64,000 nucleotides of DNA from Tetragenococcus koreensis (GCF_003795145.1 NZ_CP027786.1:2046001-2110000), one strand, 5' to 3'; shown: positions 28,063-37,261, counted from the stretch's first letter. Translations and numbers: made by a program. Notes: a model not told the origin generated them from the letters alone.

Positions 28063-28533
28063 TCAAAAATCATATTCTTTTAACAAAGAAAGTATATCAA
28101 CGCGATTCCTTTCTTGGTATAGGCTTTTTAATAATTCAGTATTTTGGATCAACTGCATCAAATTTTGTAGCATTGCTAACTGCTCATGCGGTTGGTTTAA
28201 TCCTAAAATAAAAATAAAATCAGCTGGTACATCTTGTTCTATATCATCCATTCTCTGAAACAAAACCGGATGATTTGGAATAATTAAGGCAATGAATTCC
28301 TCTTTTACCCATTCTGGATCCGTATGCGGAATAGCAACTCCAAAGTCTCCTTGGTCGATGCCAGTGGGAAAGGTTTCTTCCCTTTCTAAAATTTTCTTTG
28401 CAAAATCTTTGGTTACCCACCCACTTTCAAATACCATCTTATGCACTGCAGCAAAAGCTTCTTTTTTGTCTTGGTATGACTCACCTAACAAAATCGGCGA
28501 GTGTTCCAAATAATCTGTGACCTTTTTTCCCAT
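28063..28533 (-). CDS. PTS EIIA (fructose/mannitol/galactitol type)
   Basis: A 156-residue cytoplasmic phosphocarrier with the active-site His in GVAIPHTDPEW (about residue 65). It receives phosphate from HPr and passes it to the EIIB of the same operon. The ATG at 28533 lies behind GGGGGTAAGG; another in-frame ATG five codons upstream lacks an RBS. It starts five bases after the regulator gene ends, so translation is probably coupled. It is the last gene of a five-gene operon. Confidence 0.88.
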   Translation of the reverse strand: MGKKVTDYLEHSPILLGESYQDKKEAFAAVHKMVFESGWVTKDFAKKILEREETFPTGIDQGDFGVAIPHTDPEWVKEEFIALIIPNHPVLFQRMDDIEQDVPADFIFILGLNQPHEQLAMLQNLMQLIQNTELLKSLYQERNRVDILSLLKEYDF

Positions 28534-28538
28534 TTGCC

Positions 28539-30608
28539 TTACCCCCAATAATTGATTCTATATAAACGTAGCAGCCGCCACACTTGGTTTTTATCATTAC
28601 ATGCTAACAAATCAGATAACACTGCATCACGACCGGCTAAATCCATAATTTCCAACAAAGCATCCACATGCTTTTCTTTGTTGTCTGAGGCTAAAAGCAC
28701 AACGAAATGGATGGTCTCCCCTGTTTCGGCCGTGATCCCCTTTTTGAAAATCCCAAAAGACATAGCGACACCTTGTGCCCCTTTTTCTGGTTCTGTATGC
28801 GGCAAAGCTAACTGATTACGAAAAACAATATACGGCGGAATGCCTGACAGCTCTTGTTTTAGAGCAGTTAAATAGCGCGGTTCAATCATTTTTTGCTCGA
28901 TTAAAGGTTGGCTAAGCAATTCTAAAGCTTCATGCCATGGCACTTCGTTTTCCTCTATAATTAAGCCATTTTTAGGCATTAATTGATCAAAGTGATTTGA
29001 CTCATTGTTAATCACAGCGTTTTCTGAGGTATTGTCTTTCAAAAGTTTTAGTATTTCAAAAAACAGGCTTTCTTTATCAGGTACGGTTGCTTGCTGAACA
29101 ACGTTAGCAACAATTTTTTCTGCTAGTGAAGATTCGTCTAAACCAACCACTGTTTCATTCATTACTCTTTGTCGTAACTGCATTTTTCCTTTATCTGTTA
29201 AAAAATCTTTGACTAAAAAATACTTTTTTTTGGTTTCTAATGGGACCGAAGAGAAAACCAAATCTGCTTCAATCTCTTGTGCATAAAATTCTCGTAATGA
29301 CATTGTAGAAACAAAGTCGATTTCGGGGAAGACATCCTTCAATGTTCGTTCCATTAACAGGGATACAGATATGCCATTTGTACAAACAATAACTGCAGTT
29401 GGACTTTTTTTACGCAACAAAGAACTATTATTTTCTAACAAATGACTGCCGAAAAACAAGGCTAAGTAAAAGATCTCTGTATCAGAAATCTTTTGCTCAA
29501 AAAACTCTTCCAATGGCTTCACTGATTTTTTTACCAAGTAGAAAATAGAAGAGACTTCCCGACTATGTTGTCTTGTGATATCGACTTCAGATAAGTGCAT
29601 GCCGTATTTAATACGATAATAAGCTGGCCGCATATGAATCATAATCTGTTTAAGCAACTCACTTTTATCTTCAATTATCACATGAGCCACTTTTTCAAAA
29701 CGGTCAATCATGTCTAAAACCGCCAATTGCATCGTTTCAAATTGGCCTTTGGATAAAACATCGACTTGAGTTAAGGTAGTAGATAAAAAAAGTAAAGTGA
29801 AATAGATAATTTCATTGGTCTCTTTCTCATATTCTGGGAAAAAGACTTCTTTAACCACCTTATATTCTTTTGTTTCCTGTAATTCGACATAATCTAATTC
29901 AAAATCATAATTAATCTTTTTACCTCTTATGATTCGCCGGTCTAACAGCAATGTCAATACTGGTAGATCATTTACCTTATCGTCAGAATAGCGTAAATTC
30001 AAGCGTTTCTCTAACACACTGACCTTTCTTTTATATTCTGCTAATTGTGGTTGAGCGATATCGCCAAATTGTTTTAGAAGTGCTTCATTATTGGTAAATT
30101 GGTTGATCGTATTGACGGTTTCAGTTAATAACTGCCGGCGGTTCCATTCTTCTCCTTTGATACGATAGCCTTTTGAGCGTAAATACTCCAAGCGTAGTTG
30201 ATAGTGAGCTAACAACGGTTCTACTTCTTTAAGGTCTCTAGCAATCGTATTTTTGCTGACATCCAATTCGACGATAAAATGATTCATTGATAAAGATTCC
30301 GTTTTTGACAAGAGCATAAGAATCAACAATTGAACGCGTTCTTCTGGTAATAAATAAGTATCCTTTGCCATTTGTGCATTGTTCTGGTCGAATTCTTCCG
30401 CTGTTTTTTTAGTTATAATAAAATGACCATTCGTTGTTCGCGTTACTGGATCTAGATTTAAATCATCTAAATATTCATTGACTTTTTTTAATGCATAACT
30501 TAACTGCGAACGTGTCAAATCATGTCTTTTTTTCAAAGAAGTACTGGTTTCGTCAGGGTTATTTAAAATCTCGATAAATAGTTGGTTGGTTCTTGCGTCT
30601 AGTTCCAT
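28539..30608 (-). CDS. PRD-containing transcription activator with EIIB and EIIA domains (MtlR/BglG type)
   Basis: A 689-residue regulator: N-terminal winged HTH domains (residues 1-150, starting MELDARTNQLFIEI), two PRD domains (about 170-390), an EIIB-like domain with Cys in VIVCTNGISVSLLM, and an EIIA-like domain ending with LALPHTEPEKG. Phosphorylation of PRD histidines and of the EIIA/EIIB domains normally tunes activity according to PTS flux. The ATG at 30608 follows AAGGGG. It should activate the operon in which it lies. Confidence 0.88.
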   Translation of the reverse strand: MELDARTNQLFIEILNNPDETSTSLKKRHDLTRSQLSYALKKVNEYLDDLNLDPVTRTTNGHFIITKKTAEEFDQNNAQMAKDTYLLPEERVQLLILMLLSKTESLSMNHFIVELDVSKNTIARDLKEVEPLLAHYQLRLEYLRSKGYRIKGEEWNRRQLLTETVNTINQFTNNEALLKQFGDIAQPQLAEYKRKVSVLEKRLNLRYSDDKVNDLPVLTLLLDRRIIRGKKINYDFELDYVELQETKEYKVVKEVFFPEYEKETNEIIYFTLLFLSTTLTQVDVLSKGQFETMQLAVLDMIDRFEKVAHVIIEDKSELLKQIMIHMRPAYYRIKYGMHLSEVDITRQHSREVSSIFYLVKKSVKPLEEFFEQKISDTEIFYLALFFGSHLLENNSSLLRKKSPTAVIVCTNGISVSLLMERTLKDVFPEIDFVSTMSLREFYAQEIEADLVFSSVPLETKKKYFLVKDFLTDKGKMQLRQRVMNETVVGLDESSLAEKIVANVVQQATVPDKESLFFEILKLLKDNTSENAVINNESNHFDQLMPKNGLIIEENEVPWHEALELLSQPLIEQKMIEPRYLTALKQELSGIPPYIVFRNQLALPHTEPEKGAQGVAMSFGIFKKGITAETGETIHFVVLLASDNKEKHVDALLEIMDLAGRDAVLSDLLACNDKNQVWRLLRLYRINYWG

Positions 30609-30653
30609 TAGAATTCCCCTTCGAAATGTATTCATGGTTTTATAAATAAATTA

Positions 30654-30674
30654 GAGCCAGAAAATTTCTGGCTC
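30654..30674 (-). terminator. Intercistronic hairpin before the PRD regulator
   Basis: Ten-bp stem GAGCCAGAAA / TTTCTGGCTC with one-base loop just after the dehydrogenase stop. The minus strand lacks a good T run (TAATTTATT), so it is more likely a processing or attenuation hairpin than a full terminator. Confidence 0.45.
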
Positions 30675-30680
30675 AATTTT

Positions 30681-31766
30681 TTAGCTAAAGCTTTCCCCTG
30701 ATTGAATCATTACTTTAACCTCATCTCCTGACATGACGCTTTCAAAAGCTTCGCGCCATTCTTCTAAAAGAAATTTTTTGGTAACCATGGCAGAAACATC
30801 AATGGCACCTTTGGCTAGTAAATGTAAGGCAATCGGCCAGTCATATGGATTTTGTGATCGGCTTCCGATATAGTGAATTTCTCGTTGAATGATCGTTTCT
30901 ACATCTAATTTTTCAAATTTATCTTTAAATAAACCGACTTGAACAAAATCACCGCCTTTTTTCATTAAAGGCAAAGCTTGGTTAACAGCCGCAGCCGAAC
31001 CTGAAGCATCATAAACTTTAGTCACACCCGCATTGTCTGTCATCTGATTGACAACTTCTGCTAGGTCTTGCTTTTGAGTATCAACAATCGCATCTGCGCC
31101 AAATTTTTGCGCCAATTCTAAACGCTCACTATCTTTTGAGATACCTGTAGCAATCACAGTTGCCCCGATTTCTTTAGCAATTTGAGTAAGAAACAAGCCA
31201 ATCGGGCCCGGACCCATCACTAAAATCGTATCATGAAGGTCTAATGGGCTTCTTTGGTACATAGCGTGAACGCAACAGGATAAAGGCTCACTCATAGCAG
31301 CACCTTCATAGCTAAGGTTTTCTGGTAATTTATGCGCATACTTCGCTTTGGCTACAACGTATTTTGCCAAAGAACCATTTTGTTGGGTGCCAATTCCTTT
31401 ACGATAAGGACAAAGGTTATATTGTTCTTTTTGGCAATAAGGACATTTTCCACAAACATAGAAAGTTGTCTGACTTGTTACACGGTCCATTGGTTTAAAT
31501 TTCGTTACGCCTTCACCCACTTGAGCTACACGTCCTGAAAATTCATGGCCTAAAACAACTGGCGTTACAGGGTTTTTATACTCTCCTTTAAACGTATGAA
31601 TATCTGAACCACAAATTCCCGTATAAGCCACTTCAATTAAAATTTCGTCTTCTTTAGGAACCGGTACTTCTAATGTCTCAAGTGACATTTTGTCATAACC
31701 GGGTTCTTTTTTTGTCACACCTTGCATTGTTTTTATATTTTGTTTTGTATTTTCTGTTGCATGCAT
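30681..31766 (-). CDS. Zinc-dependent polyol (phosphate) dehydrogenase, MDR family
   Basis: A 361-residue medium-chain dehydrogenase. Catalytic zinc motifs are TGICGSDIH and GHEFSGRV. The structural zinc cysteines are in CGKCPYCQKEQYNLC. The nucleotide loop is GPGPIGL. With a galactitol-type PTS next door it probably oxidises the imported polyol phosphate, as GatD oxidises galactitol-1-phosphate; the real substrate could be another polyol. The RBS is weak. It starts 23 bases after the EIIC gene. Confidence 0.88.
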   Translation of the reverse strand: MHATENTKQNIKTMQGVTKKEPGYDKMSLETLEVPVPKEDEILIEVAYTGICGSDIHTFKGEYKNPVTPVVLGHEFSGRVAQVGEGVTKFKPMDRVTSQTTFYVCGKCPYCQKEQYNLCPYRKGIGTQQNGSLAKYVVAKAKYAHKLPENLSYEGAAMSEPLSCCVHAMYQRSPLDLHDTILVMGPGPIGLFLTQIAKEIGATVIATGISKDSERLELAQKFGADAIVDTQKQDLAEVVNQMTDNAGVTKVYDASGSAAAVNQALPLMKKGGDFVQVGLFKDKFEKLDVETIIQREIHYIGSRSQNPYDWPIALHLLAKGAIDVSAMVTKKFLLEEWREAFESVMSGDEVKVMIQSGESFS

Positions 31767-31789
31767 AATGTTTTTTCCCGACCTTTCAA

Positions 31790-33058
31790 TTAAAATACGC
31801 TATTGAACAATTCTGATCCTTTCAAGATAATCCAGTTTAAAATGTTACCACCTGTATCTAAGTTACTGATTTGAGCAGCTCCTTCAGGGAATTCTACGAT
31901 GCCTTCCCCCATTTGTGTGATAACCGGGGCAAAATTGGTCGCCATATATAATCCAAATACAACAGCGACAGTAGTCGCTAAAACTGAATGTACAATGTTC
32001 CCGTTACGACCAGGTACGATTAATGCTGCGAAAAATGGAATCGTTGCCAAATCGCCAAATGGCAATACATGGTTCCCTGGCAAAATTACTGCCACAAATA
32101 AAGTAATTGGCACCATCAAAAGTCCGGTAGATAAAGCTGCAGGTGAACCTGTTGCTAATGCAGCATCCATCCCAAGAAAGATTTCCCGGTCTTTGTAACG
32201 ACTTTTCAATAACTTTTGCGCGCCTTCTTGGATGGGGATAAGACCTTCCATCAAAATTTTTACCATGCGTGGCATTAGTAACATGATACCACCCATTGTC
32301 ATAGCTGTTTGTAAAATACCAGAAATATCATAACCGCCAAGAATTGCTAAAAATGCTCCAATAATCACGCCCATAATCATCGGTTCTCCAAAAATACCAA
32401 AACGTTTCTGAATGGTCTCTGGCTTGACATTAATTTTATTTAGTCCAGGTATTTTAGAAATTAGCCAAGCAGCTGGGATTCCAAATACAGCATAACCTGC
32501 TGCTGAACCAGTAGCAAAGCTGATTCCTTCTAAACCATAGTACTCTTGTACTTTTGGTGCTGTCTTATCAGCAATAACCAAGCAAAAAATAGTATAAATA
32601 ATACCACCTAAAATTCCCATAATAATGCTTCCAGTTACGATATAGGCAGTTGCTGCAGCTGCTGACATATGCCAATAATTCCAAATATCAATATTCAAAG
32701 TTTTCGTCCATTTCAAACCAAGCATAGCCAAATTAACCACTAAAATAATTGGAATCATCAAACCTGCGATCGGTTGAGCCCATGTTATGGATGAGATCGC
32801 CGGCCAACCAGCATCGATGATGGTTAGATTTAATCCAAAACGTTCAACCATAGCTTGAGCAACAGGACCAACAGTGTTGGTTAACAAGTCAATAACTAAA
32901 TTAATCCCAATCATCCCGATACCTACTGTAATACCAGAAGTTATTGCTTTCGTAGGCTTTACCCGGAATACCAACCCTACAATGAAGATAATAATCGGCA
33001 GCATAACGCTTGGTCCCATGTCTAAAACTGCTTGCACGGCATTCATCAAAGTTCCCAT
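31790..33058 (-). CDS. PTS EIIC, galactitol type
   Basis: A 422-residue polytopic permease of the Gat (galactitol) family, with about ten to twelve helices; GVGMIGINLVIDL-like Gly-rich segments and PNHVLPFGDLATIPFF-type loops are visible. It translocates and phosphorylates the sugar together with the EIIB gene just upstream and the EIIA gene at the operon end. RBS AAAGGAG lies before the ATG. Substrate is called galactitol-type only by family. Confidence 0.87.
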   Translation of the reverse strand: MGTLMNAVQAVLDMGPSVMLPIIIFIVGLVFRVKPTKAITSGITVGIGMIGINLVIDLLTNTVGPVAQAMVERFGLNLTIIDAGWPAISSITWAQPIAGLMIPIILVVNLAMLGLKWTKTLNIDIWNYWHMSAAAATAYIVTGSIIMGILGGIIYTIFCLVIADKTAPKVQEYYGLEGISFATGSAAGYAVFGIPAAWLISKIPGLNKINVKPETIQKRFGIFGEPMIMGVIIGAFLAILGGYDISGILQTAMTMGGIMLLMPRMVKILMEGLIPIQEGAQKLLKSRYKDREIFLGMDAALATGSPAALSTGLLMVPITLFVAVILPGNHVLPFGDLATIPFFAALIVPGRNGNIVHSVLATTVAVVFGLYMATNFAPVITQMGEGIVEFPEGAAQISNLDTGGNILNWIILKGSELFNSVF

Positions 33059-33083
33059 GATATTGTGCTCCTTTCAAGAAATA

Positions 33084-33374
33084 CTAGCTAATTTGTTTAG
33101 CTGCATCAATAATTTCTTTTTCTGTTTCTTCTGTACCTACGCCCGTTAAAAACGACATTGCTTTAATGGCAGGAATATCGTATTCTTGCGGCAACACTGT
33201 GGTAGAAATCAACATATCCGCACCATCTTGTTTTCCAGCTGCTTGCGAGATCTTTATTTGATCTACATCAGCTTCCATGCCATTTTTTTTGAACAATTCT
33301 TCTACTTTTTGTGTCACAACCGTTGATGTAGCTATTCCTGCACCGCAGGCGACTAAAACTCTAATTTTTCTCAT
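33084..33374 (-). CDS. PTS EIIB, galactitol type
   Basis: A 96-residue phosphocarrier with the active Cys in VACGAGIATSTVV (residue 10), typical of GatB. Phosphate passes from EIIA to this Cys and then to the sugar. The ATG at 33374 follows GGAGGGAAAA; a TTG at 33389 overlaps that RBS and is rejected. It is the first gene of the operon EIIB-EIIC-dehydrogenase-regulator-EIIA. Confidence 0.9.
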   Translation of the reverse strand: MRKIRVLVACGAGIATSTVVTQKVEELFKKNGMEADVDQIKISQAAGKQDGADMLISTTVLPQEYDIPAIKAMSFLTGVGTEETEKEIIDAAKQIS

Positions 33375-33464
33375 TGCTTTTCCCTCCAAATTGTTTTTTT
33401 GTTTTAAAAAATAACGAATAAAGGATATCCCTTATGTGCACACGTCATTTCCTTGACAATTTTC

Positions 33465-33493
33465 ATTATATTTTAAAAGCGCTTACTTAACAA
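33465..33493 (-). promoter_or_regulatory. Promoter of the galactitol-type PTS operon with overlapping cre-like site
   Basis: On the minus strand TTGTTA, 17-base spacer, TATAAT. The spacer holds AGTAAGCGCTTTTA (33474-33487), close to the CcpA catabolite-response element consensus, so CcpA binding would block RNA polymerase when glucose is present. The start would lie about 85 bases before the EIIB ATG. Confidence 0.75.
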
Positions 33494-33665
33494 TGATATT
33501 AGGCGCCCACTTTTATGGAGACAATTGTGCAGCATGAACTTGTACCTTTTTAATGTGAAAAAAATAACATAGCGATCTATATTTGCCATGTTTGTTGTTT
33601 CATTTAATATGATTGTTTTAGCTAAAATAAAATTTCCAACTTTCATTATCAATCCATTTTTAGCC
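33494..33665. other. AT-rich intergenic DNA, no recognised gene
   Basis: Part of a 390-base gap between the EIIB and macro-domain genes. A 64-codon frame crosses it on the minus strand, but it runs through the PTS promoter, has no family resemblance and no convincing RBS. Nothing else is recognised here; the PRD activator may bind upstream of the promoter in this stretch. Confidence 0.4.
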
Positions 33666-33696
33666 AAAAAATGGGCCGGAGCAAAAACTCCAACCC
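33666..33696 (-). terminator. Terminator after the macro-domain gene
   Basis: Nine-bp stem with two G-U pairs (GGGTTGGAG / CTCCGGCCC on the minus strand) followed by ATTTTTT. A second imperfect inverted repeat with AACACT arms lies just before it at 33703-33743. Confidence 0.75.
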
Positions 33697-33764
33697 GCTT
33701 AACACTTTACTTGCTATAATTTAGCAAATACAAGTAGTGTTTTATATTTTGTTTTAAGCTCTTT

Positions 33765-34280
33765 TTATTCGTCTGTGGCAGATAGTTGAAACGTTTCTTG
33801 GCTTTTTGTAAACAATGCTTGATCAAAAAATACAAGATAAACAGTCAGCTCATTTTGCAAAAGGAACTCTTGAATCGTTTCCACAGCAATTTTTACTGCT
33901 GCTTCTTGCGGGAAACCATAAATCCCTGTGGAAATCAAAGGGAAAGCTATACTATGGCAATTTCTTTCAACTGCTTTTCTCAAACTATTATGATAACAAG
34001 CAGCTAGCAAAGTTTCTTCTTGTGAACTTTTTCCTTGATAAACGGGTCCAGCTGTGTGAATGATATAAGAAGCAGCAAGGTTACCAGCAGATGTCACGAC
34101 AGCCTCACCAGTTTTGATAGGCGCTAATGAATCACATTCATCCTGTAGTTTTTGCCATCCAGCTGCTTTAAAAATAGCACCACATACACCGCTGCCACCT
34201 TGTAATTGTTGATTGGCAGCATTAACAATGGCATCAACGTTCATTTTAGTGATATCTTGACAAACAAATTTCAATGACAT
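33765..34280 (-). CDS. Macro-domain ADP-ribose hydrolase/deacetylase
   Basis: A 171-residue stand-alone macro domain. Residues DAIVNAANQQLQGGSGVCGAI (16-36) form the ADP-ribose-binding loop with the NAAN motif, and ISTGIYGFPQ (about 114-123) is the second loop. Such enzymes remove O-acetyl-ADP-ribose or ADP-ribose from proteins. RBS AAGGAG precedes the ATG. There is no sirtuin or ADP-ribosyltransferase partner nearby, so it is probably a housekeeping metabolite enzyme. Confidence 0.9.
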   Translation of the reverse strand: MSLKFVCQDITKMNVDAIVNAANQQLQGGSGVCGAIFKAAGWQKLQDECDSLAPIKTGEAVVTSAGNLAASYIIHTAGPVYQGKSSQEETLLAACYHNSLRKAVERNCHSIAFPLISTGIYGFPQEAAVKIAVETIQEFLLQNELTVYLVFFDQALFTKSQETFQLSATDE

Positions 34281-34294
34281 TTTTTTTACTCCTT

Positions 34295-34327
34295 AAAAAA
34301 GCAAGGATTCAAAAAGAACCCTTGCTT
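34295..34327 (-). terminator. Terminator between the DJ-1/PfpI and macro genes
   Basis: Nine-bp stem AAAGCAAGG / CCTTGCTTT with 12-base loop followed by a six-T run on the minus strand. Confidence 0.85.
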
Positions 34328-34337
34328 TATCATTTCG

Positions 34338-34844
34338 TTATTTCAATGCATTCACGATTTCTTTGTTAAATGCATCTAAGTCATCTGGTGTCCGGCTAGT
34401 AATCAAATTATCATCGATTACTACTTCTTCATCCTTCACGTTAGCTCCAGCGTTAGCTAAATCAGGTCGAACAGAAGTAAATCCGGTCATCGTTCTACCT
34501 TTAGTCACACCAGCTTGGATAAAGATTTGTGGTCCGTGGCAAATCGCAAAAACGGGTTTACCAGAATCAATAAATTTTTTAGTAAAGTCAACATATCGTT
34601 TGTCTGTGCGTAATTGATCGGGAGAAAATCCTCCTGGAATCAATAATGCATCAAATGAGGAAACATCTACATCTTCAATTGATTTATCAATTGAAAAAAC
34701 TGTCCCTTGTTTTCCATCTACATGGTCTTTCCCATTATCGCTAATGATCACAACTTCATTACCCGCATTTTCTAGCGCTTCTTTAGGTGAGGTCACTTCA
34801 ATATCTTCAACAAAGTCTGTCATAATCGCTGCAATTTTACTCAT
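34338..34844 (-). CDS. DJ-1/PfpI family protein (type 1 glutamine amidotransferase-like)
   Basis: A 168-residue DJ-1/PfpI protein with the nucleophile Cys in FAICHGPQIF (about residue 103), a conserved Glu in TDFVEDIEVTSP and PGGFSPDQLR. Relatives act as glyoxalases, deglycases or stress chaperones. The ATG at 34844 follows AAGGAGG; an ATG 13 codons further upstream has no RBS. It is transcribed separately from the macro gene because a terminator lies between them. Confidence 0.88.
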   Translation of the reverse strand: MSKIAAIMTDFVEDIEVTSPKEALENAGNEVVIISDNGKDHVDGKQGTVFSIDKSIEDVDVSSFDALLIPGGFSPDQLRTDKRYVDFTKKFIDSGKPVFAICHGPQIFIQAGVTKGRTMTGFTSVRPDLANAGANVKDEEVVIDDNLITSRTPDDLDAFNKEIVNALK

Positions 34845-34943
34845 CGATTTGTTCCTCCTTGTAATCATTGTAGGTTTTTTCAACCTCTATTTTCATTATA
34901 ACGAATGATACCTTTTGTCTCAAATAATTCGCTGTACAATCAT

Positions 34944-34972
34944 TTGTTCACGAAATCAAAAAATATGATAAA
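34944..34972 (+). promoter_or_regulatory. Promoter of the 160-residue membrane protein gene
   Basis: TTGTTC, 17-base spacer, GATAAA, about 48 bases before the start codon. The -10 is imperfect. Confidence 0.5.
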
Positions 34973-35019
34973 ATAAGCTGTACAAACAAAACAATCCGGT
35001 GTAATGAAGGAGACTTACT

Positions 35020-35502
35020 TTGAAAAAGAAACGAACTTTACTTACCGCAGTATTCCTATTTTTTCTTTGCTTTTTTACTTTCAGCTCTACAAGTTCTGCC
35101 CAAGAAATAGCTACGTCCGCAGTAAATAACCACGCCAATCTATCATCAACCTTTAGTGGGGATGTAAATCTTGTTTTATCCGCAGCAGGACAAGAAGCGG
35201 CAGAAACACAATTATTAGATAATCCGATTATTACGTTTTTACTCGAACATCTAAAAATTAATAAACCTACCATCTTTGCTATAGGGATAACAATCATTGG
35301 CATAATTTTCCTTTTAATATCGCTGTTTTTACCTAGTCTAGCCAAACAAGAACAGCTAAGACAAAGATCAGTTCAATCAACCGCTCCTTCGAGACAGCAA
35401 AACCGACAAAAAAGAGTTTCAGCCAAAGAAATTATTGCCGTCACTGGTCTGGTCTTTGTACTAATAGGTGTCGTTATCCAAACCTTTAATCAATTGAATT
35501 AA
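35020..35502 (+). CDS. Secreted/membrane protein of unknown function
   Basis: A 160-residue protein starting at TTG behind AAGGAG (7-base gap). It has a signal peptide (residues 1-28, ending STSSAQE), an extracellular part of about 50 residues, a membrane helix (about 83-108), a basic Gln/Arg-rich cytoplasmic loop (about 110-135) and a second helix (138-157). No family recognised. A structured repeat begins directly at its stop codon and may end the transcript. Confidence 0.7.
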   Translation: MKKKRTLLTAVFLFFLCFFTFSSTSSAQEIATSAVNNHANLSSTFSGDVNLVLSAAGQEAAETQLLDNPIITFLLEHLKINKPTIFAIGITIIGIIFLLISLFLPSLAKQEQLRQRSVQSTAPSRQQNRQKRVSAKEIIAVTGLVFVLIGVVIQTFNQLN

Positions 35503-35656
35503 AAAAGACTGGAACATTAGTTGCTTTCCAGCAATGCTTCACGAAAAATTACCTAGCCAGTCGCCTTTTATGACGAGGACCTACTTGGCTATAGGAGCGA
35601 TCCTCCAATTATTCGTGAAATTAACATTGCTAGAAGCTTTTGTTCCAGCCTTTTTC
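35500..35656. repeat. Dispersed palindromic intergenic repeat, copy B
   Basis: About 157 bases related along their whole length to 10079-10246. Shared blocks include TTTCCAGCAAT, TTCACGAAAAATT, GACGAGGAC and ATTGCT. Outer arms CTGGAAC / GTTCCAG (35509-35515 / 35642-35648) replace CTAGGAC / GTCCTAG of copy A by paired changes. Inner arms TTCACGAA and TTCGTGAA are perfectly complementary here. It starts at the stop codon of the preceding gene. Confidence 0.8.
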
Positions 35657-35725
35657 TTTATATTATTTATCTTTTCTAGTGGGTAACTTGGTAATTACCT
35701 ACTCTAAATTGCAGAAATCACCTTG

Positions 35726-37261
35726 TTATTGCTTACTCTGTTTTTCTATATCTATAACCCGGTCAATAAAAGGCTCGTAAAATTCTTCCTCGTGGGAAAC
35801 AACTAAAACCGTACCTGGGTAATTACCCAGGCTTTTCTGTAAACTTTCCTTGGTTTTTTGATCAATATGATTTGTCGGTTCATCTAAGATCAAAAAGTTA
35901 CTAGTTTGTAGTGTTAATTGCGCCAGTTTTACTTTGGACTGCTCACCACCGCTCAATAACTTAAGTGGTTCTTGTGCTAGTTGGTCGCGAAGGCCACAAC
36001 GAGAAAGTTGCCTTCTCAATTCCTTATGTGATGCATTGGGGAAAATATCTCCTAGGTATTGCAGCGGTGTTTGCAGAGGAGACTCCCATGCTAATTCTTG
36101 CTCAAAATAATCGATCTTAGTATTGGCAGGGTAATAAAACTCACCCGCTAACGCAGGTAATCTACCAAGCAAAGTTTTTAACAACGTAGATTTTCCAATG
36201 CCGTTGAACCCCTTTAACACTACTTTTTCCCCATACCGGATCGTTAAATCAATCGGTTTTAACAAGGGCTTTTCATAACCGATCGTTAACCCTTGTGTAG
36301 TTACTGCAAAAGTTGCAACAATTTCTTTATACGGAAAATCAAAATCTGGCTGTATTTGGTTGGTTGGTGGAGTAAGACGATCTACTTTTGCTAATTGTTT
36401 TTCCCGACTTTTTGCCATTTTTGAACGTGTTCCTGCCTTATTTTTACGGATATAGCTTTCCGTTTTTTCAATTTGCTTTTTTTGATTTTCGTAGCGTTTC
36501 ATATAGTTTTCTTGATCTGCTTCTTTTTGTTTTAAGGCTTTATCTAAATTCCCCGTGTATTTCGTTAACATTCCAAATTCAATATCAGCAATATGCGTCG
36601 TAATCTCATTTACAAAATGTTGATCGTGTGAAACGACTAAAAACGTGCCAGGAAAACTTTGTAGAAATGAAGTTAGCCACTGCACGTGTTTATCATCTAA
36701 ATGGTTCGTCGGTTCATCTAGGACCAGAACAGCTGGTTTTTCTAGCAATAATTTAGCTAGAATAACTTTTGAACGCTGACCCCCACTTAGATTTTTCAAA
36801 AAAGTATCCAATCCTAACACATCAATCCCCAGTCCCACGGACATTTCTTGAATCAAAACGTCCATCTGGTAAAAATCACTTTGGTCTAATTGTGTTTGTA
36901 ATTTTCCAGCTTTTTCTAACAGCAGATCATCAAGGGTTTGGCTATATTCTTCATAAAGGTTACCAATTTCAGCTTCAGTCGCTAACTCCTTTGCAAAAGC
37001 TGTCTTTAAAAATTCATAAATCGTTAGTTGTTCATCCACCCGTACGTACTGATCTAAGTAACCGATGGACTGATTTTTAGGTAATTCGACAGAACCTTCA
37101 TCAGGTAATATTTCCCCCGTGATAATCTTAATCAACGTCGATTTCCCAGCTCCATTTTGACCAATCAATCCTACATGTTCGCCAGTGTTTACCTGCAAAT
37201 TTAATTTTTCATATAATACTTTATCTCCAAATTGTTGCGAGATATTAACCAATTTTAACAT
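35726..37261 (-). CDS. ABC-F family ATPase
   Basis: A 511-residue soluble protein with two ABC domains and no membrane part. Walker A motifs are GQNGAGKST and GFNGIGKST; signatures are LSGGQRSK and LSGGEQSK; both Walker B motifs are followed by EPTNH. The charged linker (about residues 235-300) is the P-site tRNA-interaction arm. ABC-F proteins act on the ribosome, as translation factors or antibiotic protection proteins. The linker does not let me assign a resistance class. It is monocistronic. Confidence 0.92.
   Translation of the reverse strand: MLKLVNISQQFGDKVLYEKLNLQVNTGEHVGLIGQNGAGKSTLIKIITGEILPDEGSVELPKNQSIGYLDQYVRVDEQLTIYEFLKTAFAKELATEAEIGNLYEEYSQTLDDLLLEKAGKLQTQLDQSDFYQMDVLIQEMSVGLGIDVLGLDTFLKNLSGGQRSKVILAKLLLEKPAVLVLDEPTNHLDDKHVQWLTSFLQSFPGTFLVVSHDQHFVNEITTHIADIEFGMLTKYTGNLDKALKQKEADQENYMKRYENQKKQIEKTESYIRKNKAGTRSKMAKSREKQLAKVDRLTPPTNQIQPDFDFPYKEIVATFAVTTQGLTIGYEKPLLKPIDLTIRYGEKVVLKGFNGIGKSTLLKTLLGRLPALAGEFYYPANTKIDYFEQELAWESPLQTPLQYLGDIFPNASHKELRRQLSRCGLRDQLAQEPLKLLSGGEQSKVKLAQLTLQTSNFLILDEPTNHIDQKTKESLQKSLGNYPGTVLVVSHEEEFYEPFIDRVIDIEKQSKQ

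Noticed and set aside
33473-33667. 64-codon minus-strand reading frame upstream of the PTS operon
   Set aside because: It overlaps the promoter and cre-like site, has no RBS and no recognisable family features.
35726-37261. Assignment of the ABC-F protein to a named resistance determinant
   Set aside because: The linker shows no feature that I can tie to Lsa, Msr, Vga or OptrA types.
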